From: Enterobacteriaceae bacterium
Lineage (GTDB): Bacteria > Pseudomonadota > Gammaproteobacteria > Enterobacterales > Enterobacteriaceae
Reading direction: 5' to 3'
Assembly (NCBI GenBank): GCA_031253755.1
Contig: JAIRVT010000050.1
Location: forward strand, 27,785-91,784
Length of the DNA stretch: 64,000 nt
Position numbers and translations under genes: made by a program. The notes below the pieces were generated by a model. The model had not been told where the DNA came from, ran no database searches, and was given only the letters and a program-made list of their open reading frames with translations. Shown piece by piece: positions 27,714 to 39,131 of this stretch; position 1 is the first letter of the stretch, and the number at the start of each line of letters is the position of its first letter.

Positions 27714-29219
27714 ATGAAAAAAATTCTTATCATCGGGGCAGGTCCAGTAGGATTAATGACAGGGTGCTACTTAAATAAATATAATATCCAATTTGATATT
27801 ATTGATAAAAATACAGAAAGCACAACTTATTCTAAAGCACTGACTGTCAGTCCGGCAACAATTAAGGCGTTTCATGGATTACAGTTAGCCGATAAATTGG
27901 TCATGAGAGGACATCAAGTTGATTCTGTTTATGCCTTTTATAAAAACAGATGTTTTCTTCACATAAATAATAAGTATCTGCAATCATGTTATAAGTTTCA
28001 TATTAGTATTCCACAACCTGAAACTGAAAAAATATTGGAGAATCACCTCCTACAATCTGGGATCAGAGTGAAACGGGGATACAAACTTATTTCATGGGTC
28101 AGAGAAAAAGAAATATATAAAGTAACAATCTTAGATGAGAATGGTATGGTACATACATCTTCTTATAATTTTATTATTGGTGCTGATGGTGCTGCCAGTA
28201 CGGTCAGGGAATTGGCGGAAATTAATTTCAATGGGCTCAATTATGATATGCATTTTATTATGGCGGATGTACAGTTCGAAAAAAATAAAAACATTCCCGG
28301 AACATCTTATTATATTAATGAAGAGGGGTTTTTAATCTTTCTTCCGATGTCTGATAACATGGTTAGAGTAGTGATAAAGAAAGACGGAAAATTACCTTCT
28401 ACACGGCCTACACCCAATCTACAGGAAATAAATAATTACATTTCTAAATACTGTAGCCAAGTTGGAAAATCCAATAAACTGGTGTGGTCATCCAGTGCAA
28501 ATTTTTATAACCGAATAGCAGATGAAAATTATAAAGAAAATATTTTTCTTGCCGGAGATGCCTTTCATTTGTTTAGTCCTATAGGTGGGCAAGGAATGAA
28601 TACCGGTATTCAGGATGCAATTAATCTGGCCTGGAAATTAGCATTTTATCTTAAGGGAATTTCCAGCGCTGAACTGCTTAATACCTATCGTTCACAGCGT
28701 TTTAATGCTGTTAGACGCGTTCTAAATTCTACAGATCATGATACGGGACTCATTGCTGGGATGATTCCCCGTCAGGATATCGATGACGTGTATTATCCTG
28801 AATTTTGCCATCGAGATTACTATCGTCATGAGCTTCCCTGTAAATACGCTGGATTTTCAGCTTTATTAGATTCATCTTCCGATACTATGACAGGGCATCA
28901 TGTACCGTGGTATGAATTTTCTTCGAATAAATATGGTTTTCGGAATACTTATGATGCTTTTTCTTCTGGTAAAGTTGTGATTTTTTCTGCAAAGGAAAAG
29001 TGTTCGGTATTTGAACGACTAAAAGAAAATACATTTTTTATTTTCTACCGTATAGAAAAAGAAGATATAGCATTGACAGTGCTTCTTCAGATAAATAATG
29101 ATGAATACGCAGTTCTTAATCCTGATGGATATCTAGGTTTCACAGGAAAAGAAACAGAACTGATACAATATTTCACTTCCTTGTATAATCTGAGTAATTC
29201 TAAAGCTTCATTAGTTTAA
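27714..29219 (+). CDS. FAD-dependent monooxygenase
   Basis: A 501-residue flavoprotein of the PHBH/PheA-TfdB group. The dinucleotide motif is GAGPVGLMTG at the N-terminus, the second FAD/NADPH motif is GADGAASTVRE (about residue 155), and the FAD ribityl motif is GDAFHLFSPIGGQG (about residue 280). A C-terminal thioredoxin-like tail of ~120 residues is present, as in aromatic hydroxylases. The ATG at 27714 has AGAGG at proper spacing; an in-frame ATG 18 bases earlier is less likely. The gene is markedly AT-rich. It starts the tightly spaced AfsA-HAD-hydroxylase-PrpF set and probably hydroxylates an intermediate. Confidence 0.85.
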   Translation: MKKILIIGAGPVGLMTGCYLNKYNIQFDIIDKNTESTTYSKALTVSPATIKAFHGLQLADKLVMRGHQVDSVYAFYKNRCFLHINNKYLQSCYKFHISIPQPETEKILENHLLQSGIRVKRGYKLISWVREKEIYKVTILDENGMVHTSSYNFIIGADGAASTVRELAEINFNGLNYDMHFIMADVQFEKNKNIPGTSYYINEEGFLIFLPMSDNMVRVVIKKDGKLPSTRPTPNLQEINNYISKYCSQVGKSNKLVWSSSANFYNRIADENYKENIFLAGDAFHLFSPIGGQGMNTGIQDAINLAWKLAFYLKGISSAELLNTYRSQRFNAVRRVLNSTDHDTGLIAGMIPRQDIDDVYYPEFCHRDYYRHELPCKYAGFSALLDSSSDTMTGHHVPWYEFSSNKYGFRNTYDAFSSGKVVIFSAKEKCSVFERLKENTFFIFYRIEKEDIALTVLLQINNDEYAVLNPDGYLGFTGKETELIQYFTSLYNLSNSKASLV

Positions 29220-29238
29220 AAACTGAGAGGTAATGGAT

Positions 29239-29991
29239 ATGAACAAGCTCATTGTTGTTGGTGAAAAATTTAAAACATTTTCTGACAAAAACGAAAATGT
29301 TATGACAGTTCATGAATTTGAGCGATTTGTTTGGTCAGGTGAAATTGCAAATGTGAAAAAAATTATTTTGGGTCAAGGAGTACAGTTTGATGATATTGAA
29401 AGAACTATACATATTATTCATAGAAATTATCCAGATAAAATAAAAAAAATAATTAACTTAAGTGATCTTTATTATCAGAATAGTAAAGATCTCAAAAAGT
29501 TGGTACATAAACGAAGAAAAGCAAATATTCTTATTACTAGCCCAGTAAAACAAGAAAATGGGAATTATGACTCTAAACTTATTCTTCAGGATTCTTCTGA
29601 GTTATTATGTGATCATCAAACAGGACAGCATATACAGGGAATGATTCTGATTGAAGCAGCAAGGCAGGCGATGATTGCGACGACGGAAAAATATTTTCTT
29701 AATAATTCTGGCATCAGTATGACCGAAAAATATTTTACTTTAACATCGTTGAATGTATCATTTTTATCTTTTGTATTCCCGTTACCGGTTATAGTTTCAC
29801 TCAATGTATTATCTCATAAGATCACAAAATATGGTAAATTTACAGGTGAGTATAATATAGCATTCTATCAAGATGAAATAAAATCAGCTGAAATCGGTTT
29901 TATCTTCAGCGTATACGACCTTATCTATATTACCCAAAAAGAGGGTGAGCAAGCATCTATTTGCCATCATCATTATCTAGAGAATATTTAA
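29239..29991 (+). CDS. AfsA-type hotdog protein (A-factor biosynthesis homologue)
   Basis: A 250-residue protein with two AfsA hotdog repeats. The first is seen at residues 89-143: VHKRRKANILITSP, then DHQTGQHIQGMILIEAARQ, the diagnostic AfsA region with the conserved Glu and Arg of EAARQ. The second spans about residues 165-235. AfsA and ScbA condense a beta-ketoacyl-ACP with dihydroxyacetone phosphate, the first step of gamma-butyrolactone synthesis. About 85 N-terminal residues are of unknown role. The ATG at 29239 is chosen because GAGAGG lies 8 bases upstream, while the earlier ATG at 29233 is too close. It is 15 bases before a HAD phosphatase. Confidence 0.8.
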   Translation: MNKLIVVGEKFKTFSDKNENVMTVHEFERFVWSGEIANVKKIILGQGVQFDDIERTIHIIHRNYPDKIKKIINLSDLYYQNSKDLKKLVHKRRKANILITSPVKQENGNYDSKLILQDSSELLCDHQTGQHIQGMILIEAARQAMIATTEKYFLNNSGISMTEKYFTLTSLNVSFLSFVFPLPVIVSLNVLSHKITKYGKFTGEYNIAFYQDEIKSAEIGFIFSVYDLIYITQKEGEQASICHHHYLENI

Positions 29992-30006
29992 ATAAGGGGT
30001 GCTGTC

Positions 30007-30663
30007 ATGGGGATCGCTTTTTTCGATTTTGATGAAACTGTTATTACAGGCAAAAGCATGTTTATATTTTTAAAGGAGTATTTAGAATGCGGAGAGTTTT
30101 CGTGTGGTTTGTCATTCACCAGTATAATGAACAAAATACAAAAAAATAGCAATGAAGGAAAACCAAGGGAGGATATTAACCGATATTATTATTCTTTATT
30201 CAAAGGTGAATCACAAAATAAGGTAAGAGCAACAGCTAGAAAGGTATTTAGTGATGGCTGTTATGACTTTAATACCATTATAGTGAAGAAAATTCTATTT
30301 CATCAAATGCGTAATGATGATGTTGTTTTCGTCTCAGGATCGATGACAGACATCATCTATCCTGTGATGCAGTCATTTGGAATAAGAAATGCATTATGTT
30401 CTGAGCCCATAATAAAAAATGGATATTATACTGGAGCACTTAGCAGAGTTTCTATTGGCAATCAAAAAGCTAAACATGCCCGTAGCTATGCTCAAACTCA
30501 CCATCAGCCGCTTTCTGCATGTTATGCCTATGGAGACCATATATCAGATCTTGATCTATTAAGATTAGTTGGTCACCCTTATGCTGTTAATCCATCTCCG
30601 GAACTAATGACAGAATGTCAGAGGCAAGGCTGGCCAATTTTATACGAATCAAAAAAGTACTAG
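30007..30663 (+). CDS. HAD-IB family phosphatase
   Basis: A 218-residue SerB-like haloacid dehalogenase phosphatase. Motif I is DFDET with nucleophile Asp7 and acid/base Asp9, motif II is VFVSGS, motif III Lys is probably in NQKAKH, and motif IV is GDHISDLDLL. In AfsA-type pathways a phosphate introduced with dihydroxyacetone phosphate must be removed, and a HAD phosphatase (MmfP) does this in methylenomycin furan synthesis. The gene lies 15 bases after the AfsA homologue, so the same role is a reasonable inference. HAD-IB members also act on phosphoserine and lipid phosphates. Confidence 0.85.
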   Translation: MGIAFFDFDETVITGKSMFIFLKEYLECGEFSCGLSFTSIMNKIQKNSNEGKPREDINRYYYSLFKGESQNKVRATARKVFSDGCYDFNTIIVKKILFHQMRNDDVVFVSGSMTDIIYPVMQSFGIRNALCSEPIIKNGYYTGALSRVSIGNQKAKHARSYAQTHHQPLSACYAYGDHISDLDLLRLVGHPYAVNPSPELMTECQRQGWPILYESKKY

Positions 30664-30698
30664 GGCACAAAGTAAACCATTTTTTAAGGAAATATATT

Positions 30699-31451
30699 AT
30701 GATTAATCACATCCTCTTATTTTGGTTTTTATTTATCTTTATCTTTGATATTTATTTTTATGTGAAAAAAAATATCATATTTTATTCGGTTAAATTTAAT
30801 CGACATTGGAGAAATAATTTCTTTAATTTTGCATTAACAAAGTTATTATCATTAGCAATCTTTGTCCCCGTTATACTTTACGCAAGTGCTCATCCTTTAA
30901 TGAATGTTATTAATATTGTAGGAGGAGTTACATCAATTATTTTAGGCGTTGTCGTTCTGGATTTTATAGGATACATTTTTCACAGATTGTGCCATAAAAA
31001 TAAATTTATGTGGAGATTTCATGAAATTCATCATCTTGATGAAGTTCTAGATGCCACGACTGGGTTAAGAGTCCATTTTTTTGAACTAATGCTACATACT
31101 TTTTTTAATTTTTTAATAATATGGTTGTTAGGGATATCATCAGAATCAGTTCTTGTTCATTCCATTATTGGATTTATTATTGCTATATTTCATCATTCTA
31201 AAATTAGACTGCCGGTTAACTTTGAAAAAAAGTTATCTAATTTTATTACAACACCAAGATTCCATGCTCCTCATCATGATAAAGAGTATAAAAACAATAA
31301 TTCAAATTATGCATTTATATTTCCTGTTTGGGATAGAATATTTAAAACTTATCACGACAAAACATTTACTCAGGACTGGAATTATGGATTGGCTTATAAA
31401 CAAGATGTTAATATGTTAGATTCTATATTAAGCCCATTTAAAAAGCATTAG
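30699..31451 (+). CDS. Fatty acid hydroxylase / sterol desaturase family membrane protein
   Basis: A 250-residue integral membrane di-iron protein. The histidine boxes are HRLCH, HEIHH (near residue 112), HH in FHHSKIRL and HAPHH, the pattern of the fatty acid hydroxylase superfamily. Four hydrophobic stretches surround them. The ATG at 30699 is preferred, with AAGGA 8 bases upstream; an earlier start at 30615 would overlap the HAD gene. It probably hydroxylates or desaturates a lipid or acyl chain, possibly tailoring the AfsA-derived product. Confidence 0.82.
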   Translation: MINHILLFWFLFIFIFDIYFYVKKNIIFYSVKFNRHWRNNFFNFALTKLLSLAIFVPVILYASAHPLMNVINIVGGVTSIILGVVVLDFIGYIFHRLCHKNKFMWRFHEIHHLDEVLDATTGLRVHFFELMLHTFFNFLIIWLLGISSESVLVHSIIGFIIAIFHHSKIRLPVNFEKKLSNFITTPRFHAPHHDKEYKNNNSNYAFIFPVWDRIFKTYHDKTFTQDWNYGLAYKQDVNMLDSILSPFKKH

Positions 31452-31558
31452 CTATTTAGTTGATAGTCATCTTTACAAATATTCATTCATTGCAACAAAA
31501 CGGAAAAATATTATTTCACGGCAACATAAATATCTATAACGCTAATAAGGATAACATT

Positions 31559-32731
31559 ATGAATAAATTAACCTCTCCAATACGCATTCCTCTCTATTAT
31601 GTCAGAGGAGGTACTTCTACTGGTGTTGTTCTGCTACAAAAAAATCTTCCAGAAAAAAAAGAACTAAAAGAAGAAATCCTTAGGCATATATTTGGTGTGC
31701 CATTGACAGAAAAAAATGTAGACAATAATAAGCAACTTCATGGACTAGGAAGAGAAACGACGACCAGCAATAAAGCTTTTATTATTGATATAGATTATGA
31801 ATCTAAAAAAGTAATCAGTAATTTTGCTCAACTTGAAAGTAATAGCAATTCAGTATCCTGGAGTGTGAATTGTGGAAATATGACATCCTCAATACCGTTA
31901 GTTATAATAGATTTACTGGAACATGAATTATTAATGCCTGACGGAAAATTGGAAATTTACAATGTAAATACAAATAAAAATATCTTATGTACAATGAAAA
32001 ATATTTTACCAAGATACCAATTATGCTGTATTCCGGGCATTATGGGATATTTTCCTGAAGTTAATGTTTCATTTAAAGATCCTGAATGCTCAAAAACAAA
32101 ATCACTTTTTCCGACAGGAAATGTTACTGATGAAATTTATGGCATTACTGTTACCTGCATAGATTTGGCAGTCCCTATGATTATTATTAGTGCAGAAAGT
32201 TTAGGACTTACAGGTTATGAGAAAATCAATGAAATTGAAAGTAACAAAAGTCTACAGGAATTAATTTTAGAAATCAGAATGAACATGGGTGTTAAAATGG
32301 GAATTACTAAGGAAAATGGAGAAGTAATGAACGAATTAGATTTAAAAAAATCAATAACGCAGCCGAAAATAGCTATTATTTCTCGCCCTCGATATGGCGG
32401 AGATATTAACATTAGATATCTTACACCTAAAAGTGTTCACTCATCTATTGCTGTTTCTGGTGGCTGTTGTTTAGCCGCTGCATGTTGCTTATCGGGTACT
32501 GTCGCCAGTAAAATATATCATCCTCATAAAATTAATGATAATTCGGGAGCAATTATACGGATTGAACATTTATCTGGAATATCTGACTTTAGTATCATAC
32601 ATAACGGCGAACATATAGAATATGCAAGTGTGAAAAGAAATGCGCAAATTTTAATGAAAGGCGATTTTTTTATTTACAATCCCAGTAATGAATTAGCGGA
32701 TTTCATGTCCCATTACAGCATAAACAGTTAA
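31559..32731 (+). CDS. PrpF-family isomerase
   Basis: A 390-residue member of the PrpF/GalD family (diaminopimelate-epimerase-like fold), which shifts carbon-carbon double bonds in unsaturated acids such as 2-methylaconitate and 4-oxalomesaconate. The N-terminal YYVRGGTSTGVV is the family hallmark, followed by GLGRETTTSNKAF and VNCGNMTSSI. The C-terminus has the usual IRIEHLSG region. The ATG at 31559 has AAGGA upstream; the frame is open from 31460 but that extension is not homologous. There is no prp or gal gene nearby, so the substrate is unlikely to be the classical one. It is last of the eight-gene run. Confidence 0.85.
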   Translation: MNKLTSPIRIPLYYVRGGTSTGVVLLQKNLPEKKELKEEILRHIFGVPLTEKNVDNNKQLHGLGRETTTSNKAFIIDIDYESKKVISNFAQLESNSNSVSWSVNCGNMTSSIPLVIIDLLEHELLMPDGKLEIYNVNTNKNILCTMKNILPRYQLCCIPGIMGYFPEVNVSFKDPECSKTKSLFPTGNVTDEIYGITVTCIDLAVPMIIISAESLGLTGYEKINEIESNKSLQELILEIRMNMGVKMGITKENGEVMNELDLKKSITQPKIAIISRPRYGGDINIRYLTPKSVHSSIAVSGGCCLAAACCLSGTVASKIYHPHKINDNSGAIIRIEHLSGISDFSIIHNGEHIEYASVKRNAQILMKGDFFIYNPSNELADFMSHYSINS

Positions 32732-32759
32732 TTCGTTTTCAAACGGTGTAACAAATCGA

Positions 32760-32970
32760 ATAGCATAGCAGTGGAGAAAAAATCCGTCGGTTGGGTATTA
32801 GCAAACGAAAAGATTCCTGCTTACGGAGAATACTGATCTACGGTGTCCGTTTTGTCGTGTATAGGCTCAGCAAGCGGCTTGATGAACACTTGATGAGCAG
32901 TGTAATGAATTACAGCGCTGGCTAAAAGGTCTGATAGAACGTCGTGGTGTCAAGGATTTTAGGTAGTCAG
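32760..32970 (+). pseudogene. Possible decayed coding remnant
   Basis: Between prpF-like and cutC there is no intact gene, but this stretch is less AT-rich than its surroundings. Short peptides appear in shifted frames: RLSKRLDEHLM around 32870-32902 and, one frame over, EQCNELQRWLKGLIERRG ending in a stop near 32963. They could be one helical protein broken by a frameshift. I cannot name the family. The rest of the gap (32970-33172) holds nothing I recognise. Confidence 0.25.
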
Positions 32971-33172
32971 ATGAAAAATAAATATAACCGTGATCAAGTA
33001 TTATTTTCTTTCCATTCGTAAATGTTGTCAAAAGTGAGGGCTGCTTGGCAAAAATGACTTTTTTATGGCGATTTTTCAGTCATAAGCTCTGATATTGTGA
33101 TTTTCAATATGTCATTTTGAAAAATAGTTGTCATAGTTAATAAGTTCGCTAATAAAATATTTCAAACCTATT

Positions 33173-33269
33173 TATACCAATCCAATTTCAAGCTGCCGCT
33201 TCTAAGGCAAGGTGAATGCCTGACCTCCCCGTGGAGATATAAGACGCATCTTGAAAGACGATGGTTATA
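33173..33269. repeat. Palindromic intergenic repeat, full copy
   Basis: Left end TATACCAATCCAATTTCAAG; right end CTTGAAAGACGATGGTTATA, the inverted form. Length about 97 bases, and it lies directly before cutC. This is the best-preserved right end in the window and defines the consensus with the copies at 11123 and 35955. Confidence 0.65.
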
Positions 33270-33305
33270 TGACATGTTGGCAGGTATATATCCAGAGGGC
33301 TTTTA

Positions 33306-34052
33306 ATGTTAAAGCTAGAGATTTGCTGTTATAGCACAAGCTGTGCGCTGGCTGCACAAGAAGCGGGTGCCGATAGAATTGAACTGAGTGCAGGGCCATT
33401 AGAAGGGGGGTTAACGCCGAGTATAGGCGCGTTACAACAGGTATTACAGTGCTTATCTATTCCCGTACATCCTATTGTTCGTCCCAGAGGTGGCGATTTT
33501 TGTTACAACAAGCGTGAGCTTGAAACGATGAAAAGCGATATTTCTTATATTAATGAAATGGGGTTTCCCGGTGTCTCTTTGGGTATTTTGAATGAAGAAG
33601 GGAAGGTTGATATGTTGCGCATGAGGCAACTGATGGCATTAACCGGAAAAATGGAGGTGACCTTTCATCGGGCTTTTGATATGTGTTGTGACCCGCTAAA
33701 TGCCCTGCAACAACTGACCGATCTTGGTGTAAAACGTATTTTAACATCGGGTCAGCAAAGCAGCGCTGAACTGGGTTTACCTTTATTGAAAGAGCTGGTA
33801 CAGGCGAGTCGTGGGCCGATTATTATGCCCGGTGCCGGTATTCGGGGGAGTAATATCAGTAAGTTTTTGGACATTGGCGTGAAAGAAGTTCATAGTTCCG
33901 CAGGCAAAAGTGTGCCATCAAAAATGATTTATCATAAAGCTGGCGTGAGTATGAGTTCAGAAGACCGTGAAATCGGCGAATACACTTATTACAGTGTTGA
34001 TCCTGAATTAGTCGAGTCGATGAAAGGTGTGATGACGTTGATTGATCGTTAG
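33306..34052 (+). CDS. cutC: CutC family protein (PF03932)
   Basis: A 248-residue TIM-barrel protein, identical in length to E. coli CutC. The start [30 protein letters not shown] is characteristic, and EVHSSAGK near residue 200 is conserved. It was described as a copper homeostasis protein, though later work in E. coli disputes a direct role, so its biochemical function is open. No strong Shine-Dalgarno is visible apart from GAGGGC 8 bases upstream. It marks the right boundary of the insertion that separates argS from cutC. Confidence 0.93.
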   Translation: MLKLEICCYSTSCALAAQEAGADRIELSAGPLEGGLTPSIGALQQVLQCLSIPVHPIVRPRGGDFCYNKRELETMKSDISYINEMGFPGVSLGILNEEGKVDMLRMRQLMALTGKMEVTFHRAFDMCCDPLNALQQLTDLGVKRILTSGQQSSAELGLPLLKELVQASRGPIIMPGAGIRGSNISKFLDIGVKEVHSSAGKSVPSKMIYHKAGVSMSSEDREIGEYTYYSVDPELVESMKGVMTLIDR

Positions 34053-34091
34053 TCGTTATCGGTTTTAATAAAAGGATATCTGAATAATAAG

Positions 34092-34123
34092 TGTGTGAAT
34101 TTCCGTTATTGGCCATTCACACA
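34092..34123. terminator. Hairpin between convergent cutC and cmoB
   Basis: TGTGTGAAT / ATTCACACA, nine pairs with a 14-base loop, between convergent genes. No T-run, so assignment as a terminator is tentative. Confidence 0.4.
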
Positions 34124-34157
34124 TCGATATTGCTGTTATCGGATTACCGCTGACAGG

Positions 34158-35953
<1,796 letters not shown>

Positions 35954-35954
35954 C

Positions 35955-36056
35955 TATACCAATCCAGCTTCAAGTTGCAGCTTGCAAAACAGCGAGTGTT
36001 TATATCTCTCTGCTGCGCGGAGAGATAAGCCGCATTTTGTAAGTGGCAGGGATAAC
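35955..36056. repeat. Palindromic intergenic repeat, full copy
   Basis: Begins TATACCAATCCAGCTTCAAG, has an inner palindrome (TATCTCTCTGCTGCGCGGAG), and ends with a degenerate inverted end (GGCAGGGATAAC). It lies upstream of cmoA. The remaining 140 bases to the next gene are AT-rich without recognisable signals. Confidence 0.6.
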
Positions 36057-36193
36057 AGATTGCGAGGAAGGCTGAAAGTGCTACTGCAACAAAACATTCA
36101 ATGTCATTATTTTGTGAGCAATGTTGCGGAATTGATAAAATAATTTATCAAGATATTTAATGTAAATTTCGTTTGGACTATAAAAGTAGGCGC

Positions 36194-36212
36194 TATACCC
36201 GTCGTCTTTCAA
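36194..36212. repeat. Half copy of the palindromic intergenic repeat
   Basis: TATACCCGTCGTCTTTCAA, identical to the left end at 18125, immediately before the ribosome site of the AlaX-like gene. Confidence 0.55.
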
Positions 36213-36233
36213 AATATAATAAGGAAAAAAATT

Positions 36234-37133
36234 ATGTTTTATGGAGTTCTGGACAGTAGTACAACAGTGACTTTTGCCAGCGGCGAAATTGAAAGAGAAA
36301 GCACAATCATTGCACTGGCGGAATATGAACATCACCTCGCCATTTTTACACCGGAAACACCTTTTCACCCTGTTGATTATAACTGGCCCGATCATCCTGC
36401 GGATAAAGGCATGATAGTTATCGGAGAATCAGATAAGCAAATAGTGATAAATTGCCTTGTGGCAGCATTCAATAAACAAAGTGGTGAACTTTATTTCGAT
36501 CAACATATTCCGGTAAAAAGAAACACCGAAGGGTGGATATTTTTAGTGGCACATATTCTGGAAAAGGAAAATGCAATCGAATCGTATAAAAATTGGCTGG
36601 GTAAGCAAGTTAATTTATTCGTTGATCAGGATTATCGGACTGCATTAAGCAAGGGGCATACTTTATGTCATCTGGCTGCACTGGCTTTAAATAAAGAAAC
36701 ACGTCATTTATGGCAAAAGGAAATAAAAGAATTAGACTCTCTGGGTAATATCGATTTTGATGCGTTGGCCTGCCAAAGTTCAATGGTTTGTCAGAATGGA
36801 TCTTCAGATACTTACCGGCTCGGTAAATCATTAAAGAAAAAAGGATTCAATAAAGAGTTATTGCATGAACAGCTCGCAGAAATAGAAGAAAATATTAAAT
36901 CGAGAGTATTTCTCTGGGCAAATAAAACGCTATATCCCCAAATGACACCAGCAATAACCCGGCTTGATGAACTGAGAGAATGGAGCTGCACTTTGCCTGA
37001 TGGCATAGCCAAAATAAAATGTGGCGGTGCTCATGTACAAACATTGTTAATTAAGAATAAAGATGAGTTAGATCTCAGACTGACGCTGAATGAAGACAAA
37101 GATACGTTGGCCATGCGTTGTTCTCTTCGTTAA
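36234..37133 (+). CDS. AlaX-like trans-editing domain protein (tRNA-dependent deacylase)
   Basis: A 299-residue stand-alone relative of the alanyl/threonyl-tRNA synthetase editing domain. The N-terminal part (residues ~38-60, FHPVDYNWPDHPADKG) corresponds to the YPxGGGQPxDxG region of AlaRS. The zinc ligands are present as HTLCH (His142 and His146) and CGGAH (Cys263 and His267), matching the HxxxH and CxxxH motifs. AlaX proteins hydrolyse mischarged Ser-tRNA or Gly-tRNA(Ala). Here the GGGQ motif is degenerate (DYNWPDH), so the specificity may differ. AAGGA precedes the ATG. It stands alone next to aspS, between intergenic repeats and a normal housekeeping block. Confidence 0.75.
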   Translation: MFYGVLDSSTTVTFASGEIERESTIIALAEYEHHLAIFTPETPFHPVDYNWPDHPADKGMIVIGESDKQIVINCLVAAFNKQSGELYFDQHIPVKRNTEGWIFLVAHILEKENAIESYKNWLGKQVNLFVDQDYRTALSKGHTLCHLAALALNKETRHLWQKEIKELDSLGNIDFDALACQSSMVCQNGSSDTYRLGKSLKKKGFNKELLHEQLAEIEENIKSRVFLWANKTLYPQMTPAITRLDELREWSCTLPDGIAKIKCGGAHVQTLLIKNKDELDLRLTLNEDKDTLAMRCSLR

Positions 37134-37361
37134 GCCGCGATGATGGAATGCCCAAAAGCGTTGCTGAATGTGGCGGCCTTCAGGATAAATACTGTTTCAA
37201 CTGTTCAATAGCAAAAATTGTCTTGTCAGGAACCCTGTAATAGCCTTATCTCTGGATAGAATTTCCAGTATAATGGCCTCCTTTTTTGACAATTCTTCCT
37301 AACAAGAACAATGCCAAAATTTCCGCAGCAGAATGCATAACGAGCTGAGTAAGGATATTGT

Positions 37362-39131
37362 ATGCGTACTAATTATTGTGGGCAGTTGAGCCGGGCCCAT
37401 GAAGGCCAAAAAGTGACTCTTTCTGGGTGGGTAAACCGTCGTCGTGATTTAGGTGGCCTGATTTTTATTGATATGCGAGATCGCGAAGGTATCGTTCAGG
37501 TATTCTTTGATCCGGATAGAAAAGACGCATTTGCTCAGGCTTCTGAACTGCGTAATGAGTTTTGTATTCAAATTACGGGAACAGTACGTGCCCGTCCTGA
37601 CAGCCAGATCAATAAAGAGATGGCGACAGGAGAAGTTGAAGTTTTCGCAGAAAATCTGGAGATCTTCAATCGTTCAGAACCCTTGCCATTGGATAGCAAC
37701 CAGAATAACAGTGAAGAACAGCGCCTGAAATACCGTTATCTTGACCTGCGTCGCCCTGAAATGTCGCAGCGCCTCAAGGCTCGCGCCAAAATCACCAGTT
37801 TTGTCCGCCGTTTTATGGATGATGCCGGTTTTCTGGATGTCGAAACGCCGATGCTGACTAAAGCAACCCCTGAAGGCGCACGGGATTATTTGGTACCAAG
37901 CCGCGTGCACAAAGGCAAGTTTTATGCGCTGCCTCAATCACCACAATTGTTCAAGCAATTACTGATGATGTCCGGTTTTGATCGCTATTATCAGATTGTA
38001 AAATGTTTCCGTGATGAAGACCTGCGTGCTGATCGTCAGCCAGAATTCACCCAGATTGACGTCGAAACCTCGTTTATGACAGCTGAACAAGTTCGCGAAA
38101 TTATGGAAAAAATGATCCGTGAACTTTGGCTGGATGTGCGTGGCGTTGATCTGGGAACATTCCCCATCATGACATTTGCTGAAGCGATGCGCCGCTTTGG
38201 TTCGGATAAACCGGATCTGCGTAACCCGATGGAGTTGGTTGATGTTGCTGATTTGGTCAAAGATGTGGAATTTGCGGTGTTCGCAGAACCGGCAAATGAC
38301 CCGAAAGGCCGTGTTGCAACGCTTTGCGTGCCGGGTGGTGCTGAACTGAGCCGCAAGCAGATTGATGAATACGGCAAGTTTGTCGGCATCTATGGTGCAA
38401 AAGGGCTGGCATGGATGAAAGTCAATAACCGTGCCGCAGGTCTGGAAGGTGTTCAAAGCCCGGTGGCTAAATTCCTCTCCGCAGAGGTGGTTGAAGGCTT
38501 GTTATCCCGCACCAATGCACAGGATGGCGATATTCTGTTCTTCGGCGCGGACCAGAAAAATGTCGTGACTGACGCGATGGGCGCGCTGCGTTTGAAAGTA
38601 GGCCGTGATTTGAACCTGACCGATTTGACCAGCTGGAAGCCACTTTGGGTCATCGATTTCCCGATGTTTGAAGACAATGGCGAAGGCGGGCTGAGCGCAA
38701 TGCACCATCCATTCACCTCTCCACGGGATATGTCAGCGGCAGAGCTGGAAAGCACACCGGAATCGGCTATTGCCAATGCGTATGACATGGTTATCAATGG
38801 CTACGAAGTGGGTGGTGGTTCTGTTCGTATCCACCGCAATGATATGCAGCAGGCGGTATTCCGCATTCTGGGTATTAATGAAGAAGAACAGCAGGAAAAA
38901 TTTGGTTTCCTCCTGAATGCCCTGAAATATGGCACACCTCCTCATGCCGGGCTGGCTTTCGGTCTGGATCGCCTCGTGATGTTGCTGACAAACACCGATA
39001 ATATCCGTGATGTTATCGCATTTCCGAAAACAACGGCTGCTGCCTGCCTGATGACAGAAGCACCGAGCTACGCAAATGCAGCAGCACTGGAAGAATTAGC
39101 AATCGCAGTGACCAAAAAAGAGAGCGAATAA
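37362..39131 (+). CDS. aspS: Aspartyl-tRNA synthetase
   Basis: A 589-residue class IIb synthetase (E. coli 590). It has an N-terminal OB-fold for the anticodon (residues 1-105), motif 2 [18 protein letters not shown] (about residue 217), the bacterial GAD insertion at about 290-420, and motif 3 [12 protein letters not shown] near the C-terminus. A TATAAT box occurs about 90 bases upstream. The stop overlaps the nudB start by one base (TAATG), indicating an aspS-nudB operon. Confidence 0.98.
   Translation: MRTNYCGQLSRAHEGQKVTLSGWVNRRRDLGGLIFIDMRDREGIVQVFFDPDRKDAFAQASELRNEFCIQITGTVRARPDSQINKEMATGEVEVFAENLEIFNRSEPLPLDSNQNNSEEQRLKYRYLDLRRPEMSQRLKARAKITSFVRRFMDDAGFLDVETPMLTKATPEGARDYLVPSRVHKGKFYALPQSPQLFKQLLMMSGFDRYYQIVKCFRDEDLRADRQPEFTQIDVETSFMTAEQVREIMEKMIRELWLDVRGVDLGTFPIMTFAEAMRRFGSDKPDLRNPMELVDVADLVKDVEFAVFAEPANDPKGRVATLCVPGGAELSRKQIDEYGKFVGIYGAKGLAWMKVNNRAAGLEGVQSPVAKFLSAEVVEGLLSRTNAQDGDILFFGADQKNVVTDAMGALRLKVGRDLNLTDLTSWKPLWVIDFPMFEDNGEGGLSAMHHPFTSPRDMSAAELESTPESAIANAYDMVINGYEVGGGSVRIHRNDMQQAVFRILGINEEEQQEKFGFLLNALKYGTPPHAGLAFGLDRLVMLLTNTDNIRDVIAFPKTTAAACLMTEAPSYANAAALEELAIAVTKKESE

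Noticed and set aside
37959..38797. Long minus-strand frames opposite aspS
   Set aside because: Antisense to highly conserved aspS motifs; no family resemblance.
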